Part shown: positions 8,933-17,962 of the stretch, in pieces
Layout of the letters: each line of letters starts with the position of its first letter
Position numbering within the stretch: the stretch's first letter is position 1
Assembly: GCF_900454025.1 (NCBI RefSeq)
Contig: NZ_UGQM01000001.1
Location: 1,550,001 to 1,614,000 of the forward strand
Direction: 5' to 3'
DNA from: Mycolicibacterium gilvum
Lineage (GTDB): Bacteria; Actinomycetota; Actinomycetes; Mycobacteriales; Mycobacteriaceae
Length of the DNA: 64,000 nucleotides
Notes under the pieces: model-generated
Database searches by the model: none
Told to the model about the DNA's origin: nothing
What the model saw: only the letters and a program-made list of their open reading frames with translations
Translations under genes and position numbers: made by a program

Positions 8933-9808
8933 GTGAACGACGAGTTGTTTGTCGTGACGGTGACGTACTCGCCGGGCCCGCACCTGGAACGTTTCCTCGC
9001 CACCCTCACGCACGCGACCGAGCGGCCGGTGACCGTGATCATCGCCGACAACGGGTCCACCGACGGCGCCCCCGAAGAGGCCGTCGAGCGTCACCCGAAC
9101 GCCAAGCTGTTCCGCACCGGAGGCAACCTCGGGTACGGCACCGCCGTCAACCGCGCCGTCGCCGAATACGGGCTGGCGTCGTCCACCGACTACTTCATCG
9201 TCGCCAACCCGGACGTGCAATGGGGACCGCACAGCATCGACCTGCTGCTGGAAGCCACCCGGCGGTGGCCGCAGGCCGGATCGCTCGGGCCGCTGATCCG
9301 TGACCCCGACGGCGCGATCTACCCGTCGGCGCGTCATCAGCCGTCGATCATCCGCGGCGGCATGCACGCCGTCGTCGCGCCGGTGTGGCCGTCCAACCCG
9401 TGGACCGCCGCGTACCGCCAGGACCGCGCCGAGCCCAGCGAACGCACCGTCGGCTGGCTGTCGGGCTCCTGCCTGCTGCTGCGGAGCGCCGCGTTCACGC
9501 AGATCGCCGGGTTCAACGAGCGCTACTTCATGTACATGGAGGACGTCGACCTCGGAGATCGTCTTGAAACAGCGGGCTGGCAGAACGTCTACGTCCCGTC
9601 GGCAGAGGTCCTGCACGCCAAAGGCCATGCCACCGGTCGCGACCCGGCCCGCAACCTCGCTGCCCATCACGTGAGCACCTACACTTTCCTCGCAGATCGG
9701 TATCCCAAGTGGTGGCAGGCGCCGCTACGCTGGGCTTTCCGGGGAGCATTGGGGGCGCGGGCGAGCCTGGTGGTTCGTAGTTCCCGTCGCAAATCTCGTC
9801 AGAGCTAG
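8933..9808 (+). CDS. wbbL: Rhamnosyltransferase WbbL
   Basis: WbbL adds L-rhamnose from dTDP-rhamnose to GlcNAc-pyrophosphoryl-decaprenol, completing the disaccharide linker of arabinogalactan, at the inner membrane face. The 291-residue GT2-type protein has VVTVTYSPGP at the N terminus, IIADNGSTDGAPE for nucleotide sugar binding, VANPDVQWG (DxD-like metal site), and GWLSGSCLLLR with FMYMEDVDLGDRL as the acceptor and catalytic region. It has a GTG start and lies between rmlD and manB in one direction, with 15 bp to manB, so the three are probably one operon. Confidence 0.93.
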   Translation: MNDELFVVTVTYSPGPHLERFLATLTHATERPVTVIIADNGSTDGAPEEAVERHPNAKLFRTGGNLGYGTAVNRAVAEYGLASSTDYFIVANPDVQWGPHSIDLLLEATRRWPQAGSLGPLIRDPDGAIYPSARHQPSIIRGGMHAVVAPVWPSNPWTAAYRQDRAEPSERTVGWLSGSCLLLRSAAFTQIAGFNERYFMYMEDVDLGDRLETAGWQNVYVPSAEVLHAKGHATGRDPARNLAAHHVSTYTFLADRYPKWWQAPLRWAFRGALGARASLVVRSSRRKSRQS

Positions 9809-9823
9809 GCGAAAGGGACAACG

Positions 9824-10903
9824 ATGGTCAATCCGGCTCAGGTGGACGCGGTCGTTCTGGTCGGCGGGATGGGCACGCGGCTGCGACCGCTGACTTTGTC
9901 GGCGCCCAAGCCGATGCTGCCGACCGCCGGTCTGCCGTTCCTGACCCACCTGCTGTCGCGCATCGCCGAGGCGGGCATCGAACACGTCGTGATGGGCACG
10001 TCCTACAAGGCGGCGGTGTTCGAGTCGGAGTTCGGTGACGGTTCCAAACTCGGTCTGCAGATCGACTACGTCGTCGAGGACGAGGCGCTGGGCACCGGCG
10101 GCGGCATCGCGAACGTCGCGTCCAAGCTGCGTCACGACACCGCGGTGGTGTTCAACGGCGACGTGCTGTCGGGATGCGACCTGCGGGCACTGCTGGACTC
10201 GCACGAGGAGCGTGACGCGGACGTCACCCTGCACCTGGTCCGCGTCGGCGACCCGCGCGCATTCGGCTGTGTGCCAACGGATTCCGACGGCGTGGTGACG
10301 GCGTTCCTGGAGAAGACGCAGGACCCACCGACCGATCAGATCAATGCTGGCTGTTATGTGTTCAAGCGGTCGATCATCGACGACATCCCCAAGGGCCGAG
10401 CGCTTTCGGTCGAACGCGAGGTTTTCCCGCAGCTGCTCTCCGACGGTAAGCGGGTGTGCGGCTATGTCGACGCGACCTACTGGCGCGACATGGGAACGCC
10501 CGAGGACTTCGTCCGCGGCTCGGCCGACCTGGTGCGCGGCATCGCCCCATCGCCGGCGCTGACGCATCAGCGCGGCGAGAAACTGGTGCACGACGGGGCC
10601 TCCGTCGCGCCCGGTGCGCTGCTGATCGGCGGCACGGTGGTCGGTCGCGGGGCCGAGGTCTCCGGCGGTGCGCGCCTCGACGGCGCGGTGATCTTCGACG
10701 GCGTGAAAATCGGTGCGGGAGCGGTGATCGAGCGGTCGATCATCGGCTTCGGGGCACATATCGGGCCACGCGCCCTGATCCGCGACGGCGTCATCGGCGA
10801 CGGCGCCGACATCGGCGCGCGCTGCGAATTGCTGCGCGGCGCCCGCGTCTGGCCGGGCATCACGATCCCCGACGGCGGCATCCGCTTCTCGACGGACATC
10901 TAG
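9824..10903 (+). CDS. manB: Mannose-1-phosphate guanylyltransferase
   Basis: The enzyme makes GDP-mannose, donor for lipomannan, lipoarabinomannan and mannosyl-phosphoinositides. The 359-residue length is that of the M. tuberculosis protein. The N-terminal nucleotidyltransferase has VLVGGMGTRLRPLT with the Arg-rich loop and KPMLPTAGLPFL; VFNGDVLSG binds metal. From about residue 255 it becomes a left-handed beta-helix with imperfect hexapeptides (GGTVVGRGAEVSGGARLDGA). AAAGGGA precedes the ATG. Note that manB names this enzyme in mycobacteria, while elsewhere it names phosphomannomutase. Confidence 0.93.
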   Translation: MVNPAQVDAVVLVGGMGTRLRPLTLSAPKPMLPTAGLPFLTHLLSRIAEAGIEHVVMGTSYKAAVFESEFGDGSKLGLQIDYVVEDEALGTGGGIANVASKLRHDTAVVFNGDVLSGCDLRALLDSHEERDADVTLHLVRVGDPRAFGCVPTDSDGVVTAFLEKTQDPPTDQINAGCYVFKRSIIDDIPKGRALSVEREVFPQLLSDGKRVCGYVDATYWRDMGTPEDFVRGSADLVRGIAPSPALTHQRGEKLVHDGASVAPGALLIGGTVVGRGAEVSGGARLDGAVIFDGVKIGAGAVIERSIIGFGAHIGPRALIRDGVIGDGADIGARCELLRGARVWPGITIPDGGIRFSTDI

Positions 10904-10914
10904 GGCCGGGGTCT

Positions 10915-10934
10915 CGCGAAATATCATTCCGGGC
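10915..10934. repeat. 20-bp inverted repeat, left arm around nuclease-like gene
   Basis: CGCGAAATATCATTCCGGGC is found here and, as its exact reverse complement, at 11882-11901. The two copies bracket the nuclease-like gene at 10938-11807. This copy lies 12-31 bp after the manB stop, where no coding function is expected. Confidence 0.85.
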
Positions 10935-10937
10935 TGT

Positions 10938-11807
10938 TCACGCCGGGACTTTCGCGACCATGGCTTCACTCTCGCGAGTCTGGAAGGCGCGTTTCACCCA
11001 CGCCGCGATCTCGTAGGGTTTGTCACCCTTCATCACCCGAATGACGATCCAGTCGAGTGCCTCGAGCCGCCGTAGACGGTTCGCGTCCCAGCGATACTGC
11101 GCATCACTGGTGCGGTGATGCTCTCCGTCGTATTCCACGGCGATCTTGAGTTTCTCCCAACCCATATCGAGATAGGCGAACGCGTAGCCGGCGTCGTCCA
11201 TCACCGGGATCTGGGTTTCGGGCCGGGGAAACCCACTGTCGATGAGTGACAATCGCAGCTTCGTTTCTTGCGGCGATTGAGCGCCGGCGTCCATCAGCCC
11301 GACAGCTTCTCGGCATCGGCGCACGCCCTTGGTTCCTCGGTACCGCTCGGTGAGCTCGAGGATGGCAGGTGCCTCTACACCTGTGGCGCGCGACAATGCG
11401 TCGAGATGCGCTACGGCCTGGCCGCGGGGCAACCTGCGACCGAGGTCGAGTGCGGTGCGAGGTGGTGTCGTGACGAACATTCCGCCGATGCGTGTGATTT
11501 CACCGGCGGGAATGCGCTCTCGCCGCGACAGGATGCCGTTCGGAGGATTGCTGTTCGACCACAGGATCTCAACAGGTGCACCGTCGTCGACCCACAGCGC
11601 GCCGTGAAGCGCCGCCGCCGCACGACCGGTGATGACTCCACGTCTGTGCGACCACAGCCATGCAGACTCGGCGCGGAGGGCCAGCGTCGGCTCCAGGTGC
11701 TTCGGCAGGTAGATGCCGGGATACACGGAGCGGTAGTTCCACCGAAGCTGACCCCGGGTCAGGAAACCCGACCGCAGAGCCTCCGAACCAACAATTGCCT
11801 CCCCCAT
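10938..11807 (-). CDS. AbiEi-like / DUF559-type nuclease-fold protein, copy 1
   Basis: This 289-residue protein is of a kind found in several copies in mycobacterial genomes. The N-terminal half (TRGQLRWNYRSVYPGIYLP, AAALHGALWVDD, TTPPRTALDLGRR) resembles the AbiEi antitoxin-type winged-helix region. The C-terminal part, YLDMGWEKLKIAVEYDGEHH followed by RWDANRLRRLEALDWIVIRV, fits a Vsr/DUF559-like restriction endonuclease fold, with D, ExD and H as candidate metal ligands. No toxin or partner gene is adjacent. It opposes manB and is bracketed by 20-bp inverted repeats. A paralogue is at 36518-37423. The actual activity is unknown. Confidence 0.75.
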   Translation of the reverse strand: MGEAIVGSEALRSGFLTRGQLRWNYRSVYPGIYLPKHLEPTLALRAESAWLWSHRRGVITGRAAAALHGALWVDDGAPVEILWSNSNPPNGILSRRERIPAGEITRIGGMFVTTPPRTALDLGRRLPRGQAVAHLDALSRATGVEAPAILELTERYRGTKGVRRCREAVGLMDAGAQSPQETKLRLSLIDSGFPRPETQIPVMDDAGYAFAYLDMGWEKLKIAVEYDGEHHRTSDAQYRWDANRLRRLEALDWIVIRVMKGDKPYEIAAWVKRAFQTRESEAMVAKVPA

Positions 11808-11876
11808 GGGAAGAGCATGCCGATGAAGTCCGGTGGTCTCGCGAGTGTTAATCCAGGGCTGTGGATAACCCCTAGA

Positions 11877-12443
11877 TCACGGCCCGGAATGATATTTCGC
11901 GGGCGTCGCGAGGCGGCGTGCGGCGGCGGCGAGTTGGGTGAGGCCGAAGTCGACGTCCTCGGGCAGTTTGTCGAGCGGCCACCACCTCAGATCGAGTGAC
12001 TCGTCACTGCGCACGAACTCGGCTCCCTCGGGTGCGCGCACCACGAACTGCACGTCGAGGTGGCGGGTCGGCACGCCGAGCGAGCAGGTCACCGGATGCA
12101 CGTGCAGCGCTGCCGGTTCCGGGTCGATCGTCAGACCCGAGATCCCCGACTCCTCGGTCGCTTCCCGCAGCGCCGCCGCGACGATCGTCTCGTCGGACGG
12201 CTCGCAGTGCCCTCCGAGCTGCAGCCACCGGCCGACGCGGGGGTGCAGAGTCAGCAGAGCCTGCTCGCCGCGATGGTCGACCACCAACGCCGATCCGGTG
12301 ATGTGGCCCGGTGCACACTCCCTCAGACACGCGTCCTCGCGTGCCGCCAGAAAAGCCAGCACCCCGTGGCGCAGCGAATCCTGGGCAGGGTCAGGCGGAT
12401 TCCATGCCGTCAGGACGTCGACCGTTGATTGATGCAAGCTCAT
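11877..12443 (-). CDS. Nudix hydrolase
   Basis: This 188-residue protein has a Nudix box near the middle ([20 protein letters not shown] then ESGI; compare GX5EX7REUXEEXGU), so it should hydrolyse a nucleoside diphosphate derivative; the substrate cannot be told. The ATG at 12443 overlaps the fbiB stop as ATGA, linking it to the F420 genes. Its last residues (AKYHSGP) are encoded within the right-hand 20-bp inverted repeat at 11882-11901, so the repeat has either captured or derives from the gene end. Confidence 0.88.
   Translation of the reverse strand: MSLHQSTVDVLTAWNPPDPAQDSLRHGVLAFLAAREDACLRECAPGHITGSALVVDHRGEQALLTLHPRVGRWLQLGGHCEPSDETIVAAALREATEESGISGLTIDPEPAALHVHPVTCSLGVPTRHLDVQFVVRAPEGAEFVRSDESLDLRWWPLDKLPEDVDFGLTQLAAAARRLATPAKYHSGP
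11882..11901. repeat. 20-bp inverted repeat, right arm
   Basis: GCCCGGAATGATATTTCGCG is the exact reverse complement of 10915-10934. It lies inside the last codons of the Nudix gene. The interval between the arms is 947 bp and holds one gene, copy 1 of the nuclease-like family, plus short flanks. Confidence 0.85.
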
Positions 12444-13780
12444 CGTCTGACCAGCAGGCCGTCCGTCGGCACCGGCTCGCGCGGGGCCACCGGGTCGGCC
12501 CCGTACCCGATCGCGATGGCGCCCAACGGCTCCCAGTCGTCGGGTAGATCGAGCATCGAGCGCACCAATTCCGGCGCGAAGATCGTCGACCCGATCCAGC
12601 AGCTGCCCACCCCGCGCACCGCGAGCCCGACCAGCAGACCCTGCACGGCCGCACCCGCCGCGACCGTGAACATCGTGTGCTCGGCGGCGGTTCGCCGCTC
12701 GTCGGGGTAGGTGTGGGCGCCGTCGGGAACCATGAACGGGATGACGAGTTCGGGAGCGTCGTAGAGGATCTGCCCGCGCGAGACCCGGCGCTCGACCGAC
12801 TCGGCGTCGCGGCCGTCGGCGAGAAGGTCGCTGCGCCACCGCTCCTTCATCGCGTCGAGCAGGCCGACCCGCAGCGCTCCGTCCTGCACCCACACGAACC
12901 GCACCGGGCGGGTGTGGTGCGGCGCCGGGGCGGTCAGCGCCTCGCCGACCGCTGCCTCGATCAAAGCCCCGTCCACCGGCTCGGGGCCGAAGTGCCGGAC
13001 CGATCTGCGCAGCAGTTGCGCCTGCGAGCGTCCCAGTGCCAGCGCCTCTTCGGTGCCGAGCCAGAACAGGTCCTCCTCGCCGGCCCGCACCAGGTTGCGC
13101 GCCGAGGATCCGTCGTCGCGCACCGGCAGGCCGCGCACCACCGCGACGGGGACGGCGGTCAGCTTGCCCTTCACCAGATCGGCTGCCGCGGCGATCTCGT
13201 CGGCCACCGCGATCTCGGTGACGATCAACTCGTTGCCGTGCTGATCGTGTTCACCGGCGTAGGCGTGCAACACCGCGAGCCCGGCCGCACCGATCGCGAC
13301 GTCGGTCTGCCCGGTGCGCCACGCGCGTCCCATCGTGTCGGTGACGACGACGGCGACCCGCACCCCGAGCCGTTCCCGCAGTGCGTCGACCAACGCGGCC
13401 GCGCTGCCGTCGGGATCGACCGGCAGCAACGCCAATTCGTCGGAGTCGACGTTCGAGCCGTCGACCCCGGCCGCCGCCTGCACGAGGCCCAGCGCGTTCT
13501 CGGTGATCAACGTCCGGCCCTTGCGCGCCAGCACCCGCACAGCCTCGCCGTCGATCAGCCTCCGTCGCAGCGCGTCCCGCTCGTCGGGGTCGGTCGGCGC
13601 GGCCACCATGCGTCCCTCGGTCTTGGACAACACCTTGCTCGTCACGACGACCACGTCATCGTCGCGCAGCCACGGCGCCGCGTCGGCGATCGCCGACGCG
13701 AGATCGTCGCCCGGCCGGAACTCCGGCAGCCCCGGCACCGGCAGCACTTCCACCCGTGCCGACGTGCCGTGGTCGGTCAC
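12440..13780 (-). CDS. fbiB: F420-0:gamma-glutamyl ligase FbiB with nitroreductase domain
   Basis: FbiB adds the poly-gamma-glutamate tail to coenzyme F420, and its C-terminal domain is an FMN-binding nitroreductase fold that reduces dehydro-F420-0. The 446 residues match mycobacterial FbiB. The N-terminal half has [14 protein letters not shown] and [21 protein letters not shown]; the C-terminal half from about residue 250 has [21 protein letters not shown] and [12 protein letters not shown], then [16 protein letters not shown] at 13780 overlaps the fbiA stop (GTGA), and its own stop overlaps the Nudix ATG, so all three look translationally coupled. Confidence 0.95.
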   Translation of the reverse strand: MTDHGTSARVEVLPVPGLPEFRPGDDLASAIADAAPWLRDDDVVVVTSKVLSKTEGRMVAAPTDPDERDALRRRLIDGEAVRVLARKGRTLITENALGLVQAAAGVDGSNVDSDELALLPVDPDGSAAALVDALRERLGVRVAVVVTDTMGRAWRTGQTDVAIGAAGLAVLHAYAGEHDQHGNELIVTEIAVADEIAAAADLVKGKLTAVPVAVVRGLPVRDDGSSARNLVRAGEEDLFWLGTEEALALGRSQAQLLRRSVRHFGPEPVDGALIEAAVGEALTAPAPHHTRPVRFVWVQDGALRVGLLDAMKERWRSDLLADGRDAESVERRVSRGQILYDAPELVIPFMVPDGAHTYPDERRTAAEHTMFTVAAGAAVQGLLVGLAVRGVGSCWIGSTIFAPELVRSMLDLPDDWEPLGAIAIGYGADPVAPREPVPTDGLLVRR

Positions 13781-14763
13781 GGCGCGACCCCGGCCAGTTC
13801 CAATCCGGCGCGCACCATCTGCGCGGTCACCGACGGTTCGGACATCAGCAGCGGGACGGCTTTCACGTTCACGCCCTCGATGTCGGCGTGGTCACCCTCG
13901 TGGATGAGCCAGCCGTCGAGGATGCCGGTCGCCGAGCGCGCACCGTAGTGGCGGCCGACCGCTTCGGAGGTGCTGTCCACCCCGATCACGGACAGGCACG
14001 CATCCGCCATGCCGCGCAACGGCTTTCCGGCGATGATCGGGGAGTAGCCGATCACCGGCGCTTTCGTCGAGCGCAGCGCGCCACGGATGCCGCCGACATT
14101 GAGGATCGCGCCGACGCTCACGACCGGGTTCGACGGGGCGATGAGCACCACGTCGGCGCCCTCGATCGCGTCGACGACACCCGGTGCGGCGGTGGCGTTG
14201 TCGGCGCCGACGAACGCGAAGCTGTCGGTGGGGACCTGCGCGCGGTGCCGGACCCACCACTCCTGGAAGTGGACGGCGCGCTTCTCGCCGTCATCGGGAT
14301 CGGTGATCACGACGTGGGTTTCGCACCGGTCGTCGGAGGCGGGCAGCAGTCGCAGTCCGGGGGACCAGCGCCGGCACAGCGCCTCGGTCACGTCCGACAG
14401 GGGATAGCCGGCGCGCAGCATCTGGGTGCGGACCAGATGGGTGGCGAGGTCGCGGTCGCCGAGGCCGAACCAGTCGGGCTGCACACCGTAGGCCGCGAGT
14501 TCCTCTTTGGCATTCCAGGTTTCGTTCTTGTGCCCCCACCCGCGTTCGGGATCGATGCCGCCGCCGAGGGTGTACATGCAGGTGTCGAGGTCGGGGCAGA
14601 TGCGCACCCCGAACATCCAGGCATCATCACCAACATTCACCACAGCGGTCACTTCATTCTCATTGGTATCGTCAGTGCCGTACTGCCCCAAGCCCAAGAG
14701 ATGTTGGACACCGAGCAGGAACCGCGCACCGCCGACTCCGCCGACCAGAACCGTGACCTTCAC
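13777..14763 (-). CDS. fbiA: Phosphoenolpyruvate/lactyl transferase FbiA of F420 synthesis
   Basis: FbiA joins the activated PEP- or lactyl-guanosine unit to the deazaflavin FO, giving (dehydro)F420-0. The GTG at 14763 gives 328 residues, near the 331 I recall for M. tuberculosis; the frame is open further upstream but has no family match there. The N terminus [17 protein letters not shown] is diagnostic; [17 protein letters not shown] and [14 protein letters not shown] are also typical. TACTCT at 14777-14772, 8 nt before the GTG, suggests leaderless transcription. The partner gene for guanylyl transfer (fbiD) is not in this window. Confidence 0.95.
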   Translation of the reverse strand: MKVTVLVGGVGGARFLLGVQHLLGLGQYGTDDTNENEVTAVVNVGDDAWMFGVRICPDLDTCMYTLGGGIDPERGWGHKNETWNAKEELAAYGVQPDWFGLGDRDLATHLVRTQMLRAGYPLSDVTEALCRRWSPGLRLLPASDDRCETHVVITDPDDGEKRAVHFQEWWVRHRAQVPTDSFAFVGADNATAAPGVVDAIEGADVVLIAPSNPVVSVGAILNVGGIRGALRSTKAPVIGYSPIIAGKPLRGMADACLSVIGVDSTSEAVGRHYGARSATGILDGWLIHEGDHADIEGVNVKAVPLLMSEPSVTAQMVRAGLELAGVAP

Positions 14764-14884
14764 ATCGAACGAGAGTAGGCGGTGGACCAAGCGATCGGGA
14801 CGGCCGGTCGGAGCGTGATAGACACGCCACAGCGCGACGCGCCGAATTGAAGTCACGGAATGGTATGAATTCCTGTTCTAGCGC

Positions 14885-14913
14885 TTGACCAGGGCCCCCC
14901 GCGCGTGTGTAAT
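14885..14913 (+). promoter_or_regulatory. whiB2 promoter candidate
   Basis: TTGACC (14885-14890), a 17-bp spacer and TGTAAT (14908-14913) form a near-consensus housekeeping promoter, the strongest seen in the window. It would give a leader of about 135 nt before whiB2. The palindrome GTGTG-TAAT-CACAC (14905-14918) overlaps the -10 box and could be an operator. The 290 bp between fbiA and whiB2 contain no other gene. Confidence 0.65.
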
Positions 14914-15053
14914 CACACCAGTGTCATTTCGCGGTTCTTCGGCCGGTTCCGGTGTCGCAGACCGAGATTCGATCACTTGTTCGAATTGGGATGGTCTCGC
15001 GGTCTTTTCGCGAGGCTGGCAGATACGGAACTACGAGACCTGGAGGAGGGGAA

Positions 15054-15455
15054 ATGGCATTTGAACAGGCTGATTTCGGTGATTCCATTCGGTTCGACAG
15101 CAGGCTCCTCGGCTCGGTGGGAAGTGCGCCGCACATCCAGACCGGACCGGCACCGAGTGGAACAAATGGACGGCCCCAGCTGAGCCTGGTGCCCGAACGC
15201 ATCGATTCTTTCGGCGACGACTCCGGCGTCCTCGACGAGGATCAGTGGCAGGAGCGCGCGCTGTGCGCTCAGACCGATCCCGAGGCGTTCTTCCCCGAGA
15301 AGGGCGGCTCGACTCGTGAGGCCAAGCGGATCTGCCTGGGCTGCGAGGTCAAGGACGCCTGCCTGGAGTACGCCCTCGCCAACGACGAGCGCTTCGGAAT
15401 CTGGGGCGGCCTGTCGGAGCGCGAGCGCCGGCGCCTCAAGCGCGGGATCATCTGA
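15054..15455 (+). CDS. whiB2: Iron-sulfur regulator WhiB2 (WhmD-like)
   Basis: WhiB2 is a [4Fe-4S] transcription partner of the principal sigma factor, needed for septation. This form has 133 residues. Cys ligands are seen in ALCAQTDPEAFFPEKGGSTR and CLGCEVKDACLEY; then GIWGGLSERERRRLKRG, the G(V/I)WGG turn and basic tail. The start at 15054 is chosen from GGAGGAGGGG just upstream and from the sequence FGDSIRFDSRLLGSVGSAPH, which resembles my memory of M. smegmatis WhmD. The frame is open about 34 codons further upstream, which I regard as untranslated leader. Confidence 0.95.
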   Translation: MAFEQADFGDSIRFDSRLLGSVGSAPHIQTGPAPSGTNGRPQLSLVPERIDSFGDDSGVLDEDQWQERALCAQTDPEAFFPEKGGSTREAKRICLGCEVKDACLEYALANDERFGIWGGLSERERRRLKRGII

Positions 15456-15479
15456 CCCGCGCGCTCGCACACGCGAACC

Positions 15480-15944
15480 TCAGTCGTCGTCCAGGGTCGG
15501 GTCGATCACTGAAGGTTCCACGCCCAGATACGTGGCTACCTGAGCCACCAGTAATTCGTGGAGCAGCTCGGTCAGCTCGTCGGTGTCCTTAGCCCGACGT
15601 TCGATCGGCTTGCGGAACAACACAATTCGCGCGCGCGTCGAGTTTCCCCGAACATCCACCCCCGCCGGGATCAACCGCGCCAGCGCAATGGGGCCGTCCG
15701 CCACCACCTCCGGCGGCCACTGCACACTCTCGGGGTCCTTCGGCGCCAGCCGCGGAATCTCGTCCACCGCCACATCGAGTGTGGCCACCCGCTCGTGCCA
15801 GCGCCGCTCGATCGGCTCGTAGGCTTCCAGCACCGCCATGTCGAATCGTTCCGCGCGGCTGCGCCACCCCGGAACCGTCGGCGGAAGTAGCGGTCCGCGC
15901 ATGTCCCGGCCCCGCCGCGACCCCCGATGCCGGCGTCTGGTCAC
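15480..15944 (-). CDS. Zincin_1-type metallopeptidase family protein, degenerate motif
   Basis: This corresponds to Rv3259, a small conserved protein assigned to the metallopeptidase family (PF06262-like). From the GTG at 15944 it is 154 residues; an ATG at 15902 (MRGPLLPPTVPGW) would give 140. RRGRDMRGPLLPP is conserved as I recall it in homologues, so I prefer the longer form. The zinc motif expected as HExxH reads HELLVAQ here: the His-Glu pair remains but the second His is absent. Peptidase activity is therefore doubtful. It converges with whiB2 and is divergent from the DUF3499 gene. Confidence 0.8.
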   Translation of the reverse strand: MTRRRHRGSRRGRDMRGPLLPPTVPGWRSRAERFDMAVLEAYEPIERRWHERVATLDVAVDEIPRLAPKDPESVQWPPEVVADGPIALARLIPAGVDVRGNSTRARIVLFRKPIERRAKDTDELTELLHELLVAQVATYLGVEPSVIDPTLDDD

Positions 15945-16034
15945 GGACAAGATCGTAACGGTTGGGCTTCGGCCGCCCCGTGGCTGCGCGTGTCCGGCGT
16001 GATGCAGGCGATCGTGCACGCTAACCTCCTGCTT

Positions 16035-16466
16035 GTGAATGTTCCCCGTCGCTGCTGCCGGCCTGGGTGCCCGCACTATGCGGTCGCGACGCTCACCTTC
16101 GTCTATGCGGACTCGACGGCTGTCGTCGGCCCGCTGGCCACTGTGTCCGAGCCACATTCGTGGGACCTGTGCGTCATGCACGCCGGTCGCATCACCGCTC
16201 CCCGCGGTTGGGAGCTCGTCCGCCACGCCGGCCCGCTGCCGTCGCACCCCGATGACGACGACTTGGTGGCGTTGGCAGACGCAGTACGAGAAGGTCGCGA
16301 AAATGCCGTCCCCGGCACCGGCGTCACTGCCGGCTTCACCACGGGGTTCACCGACCCGGTCTCCGGAGCGCACGGCGGCGCGCTGATGGCTCCGCCTGCC
16401 CGCCGGCCCGAGACCAACGGCCGGCGCCGCGGACACCTGCGCGTCCTGCCCGACCCCGCCGAATAG
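16035..16466 (+). CDS. DUF3499 protein, Cys-rich N terminus
   Basis: This 143-residue protein starts VNVPRRCCRPGCPHYAVATL, with three cysteines and a histidine early and a further Cys in DLCVMHAGRITAPRGWE, a likely small zinc site. The rest is low-complexity. It matches the conserved actinobacterial family of Rv3258c; the function is not known. GTG 16035 is preceded by TAACCT (16022-16027) at 7 nt, a leaderless arrangement. It lies next to pmmA, so a link to mannose metabolism is possible but unproven. Confidence 0.85.
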   Translation: MNVPRRCCRPGCPHYAVATLTFVYADSTAVVGPLATVSEPHSWDLCVMHAGRITAPRGWELVRHAGPLPSHPDDDDLVALADAVREGRENAVPGTGVTAGFTTGFTDPVSGAHGGALMAPPARRPETNGRRRGHLRVLPDPAE

Positions 16467-16564
16467 CACTGACGAACGGGCGCCACCCCCGCCCCGAGTT
16501 CGCGTGCAGACCCCGCGCGACGGCTAGGCTGAACATCACACAGTCTCTTCGTCCAAGGAGTCCC

Positions 16565-17962
16565 ATGTCTCGTCCCGCCGAGGCGGTCCAGCGCGTCATC
16601 AAGGCCTATGACGTGCGCGGACTCGTCGGCGAGGAAATCGACGAGGCGTTCGTCGCCGACGTCGGCGCCGCGTTCGCCCGCCTGGTGCGCGACAGCCCCG
16701 ACCAGCCCGCCACCCAGGTCGTCATCGGCCACGACATGCGGGCCAGCTCGCCCGCACTGTCCAAGGCGTTCGCCGACGGAGTCCTCGCGCAGGGCCTCGA
16801 CGTCGTGCACATCGGCCTCGCATCGACCGATCAGCTGTACTTCGCCTCCGGCATGCTCGACTGCCCCGGCGCGATGTTCACCGCGAGTCACAACCCGGCC
16901 GCCTACAACGGCATCAAACTCTGCCGCGCCGGCGCCAAGCCCGTCGGGCGCGAAACGGGTCTGGCAACGGTCGCTCAAGAGGTGATCGCCGGCGTTCCGG
17001 CCTACGACGGTCCGCGCGGCTCGGTGTCCGAACGCGACGTGCTCGCCGACTACGGCGACTTCCTGCGGTCGCTGGTCGACATCGGCGGCGCGCGTCCGCT
17101 GCGGGTGGCTGTCGACGCCGGCAACGGCATGGCCGGGCACACCACCCCCGCGGTGCTGGGGCCGATCCCGTCGATCACCCTGTCGCCGCTGTACTTCGAG
17201 CTCGACGGCAACTTCCCCAACCATGAAGCCAACCCACTCGACCCGGCCAACCTCGTCGACCTGCAGGCCTACGTGCTGGAGACCGGCGCAGACATCGGGC
17301 TGGCCTTCGACGGCGACGCCGACCGCTGCTTCGTCGTCGACGAACGGGGCCAGGCCGTCTCCCCGTCGGCGGTCACCGCGCTGGTCGCCGCCCGCGAACT
17401 CACCCGCGAGATCGGCGCGACGATCATCCACAACCTGATCACGTCGCGCGCCGTGCCGGAACTGGTCGGCGAGCGCGGCGGCACCGCGGTGCGCTCGCGC
17501 GTCGGCCACTCCTACATCAAAGGCCTGATGGCCGAGACCGGGGCGATTTTCGGCGGTGAGCACTCCGCGCACTACTACTTCCGCGACTTCTGGGGCGCCG
17601 ACTCCGGCATGCTCGCCGCGCTGCACGTGCTGGCCGCCCTCGGAGAACAGGACCGCCCGCTCTCGGAGATGATGGCCGACTACCAGCGCTACGAGGCGTC
17701 CGGCGAGATCAACTACACCGTCACCGATGCTCCCGCGATCGTCGACTCGGTGCTGGCCTCCCTCGGCAGCCGCATCCACGCGATCGACCACCTCGACGGC
17801 GTCACCGTCGACCTCGGCGACGGTCGCTGGTTCAACATCCGCATGTCGAACACCGAACCGCTGCTGCGGCTCAACGTGGAGGCGCGCACCGCCGAAGAGG
17901 TCACCGAGATCGTCGACGAGATCGGGGGCCACATCACCTCCGGTGCCAGGGCATCCACGTGA
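16565..17962 (+). CDS. pmmA: Phosphomannomutase/phosphoglucomutase
   Basis: It interconverts mannose-6-phosphate and mannose-1-phosphate, feeding ManB. The 465-residue alpha-D-phosphohexomutase has the four expected sites: FTASHNPAAYNGIKLC with the phosphoserine, FDGDADRCFVVDE for Mg2+, GGEHSAHYYFRDFWGADSG for sugar recognition, and RMSNTEPLLRLNVEA for phosphate. AAGGAG is close to the ATG. Its stop overlaps the next GTG start by 4 nt, and manA follows, so the three make a mannose operon. Confidence 0.94.
   Translation: MSRPAEAVQRVIKAYDVRGLVGEEIDEAFVADVGAAFARLVRDSPDQPATQVVIGHDMRASSPALSKAFADGVLAQGLDVVHIGLASTDQLYFASGMLDCPGAMFTASHNPAAYNGIKLCRAGAKPVGRETGLATVAQEVIAGVPAYDGPRGSVSERDVLADYGDFLRSLVDIGGARPLRVAVDAGNGMAGHTTPAVLGPIPSITLSPLYFELDGNFPNHEANPLDPANLVDLQAYVLETGADIGLAFDGDADRCFVVDERGQAVSPSAVTALVAARELTREIGATIIHNLITSRAVPELVGERGGTAVRSRVGHSYIKGLMAETGAIFGGEHSAHYYFRDFWGADSGMLAALHVLAALGEQDRPLSEMMADYQRYEASGEINYTVTDAPAIVDSVLASLGSRIHAIDHLDGVTVDLGDGRWFNIRMSNTEPLLRLNVEARTAEEVTEIVDEIGGHITSGARAST

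Noticed and set aside
10938..11807. Complete AbiE-type toxin-antitoxin system
   Set aside because: Only the AbiEi-like part is present, fused to a nuclease-like domain; no AbiEii toxin gene is adjacent.
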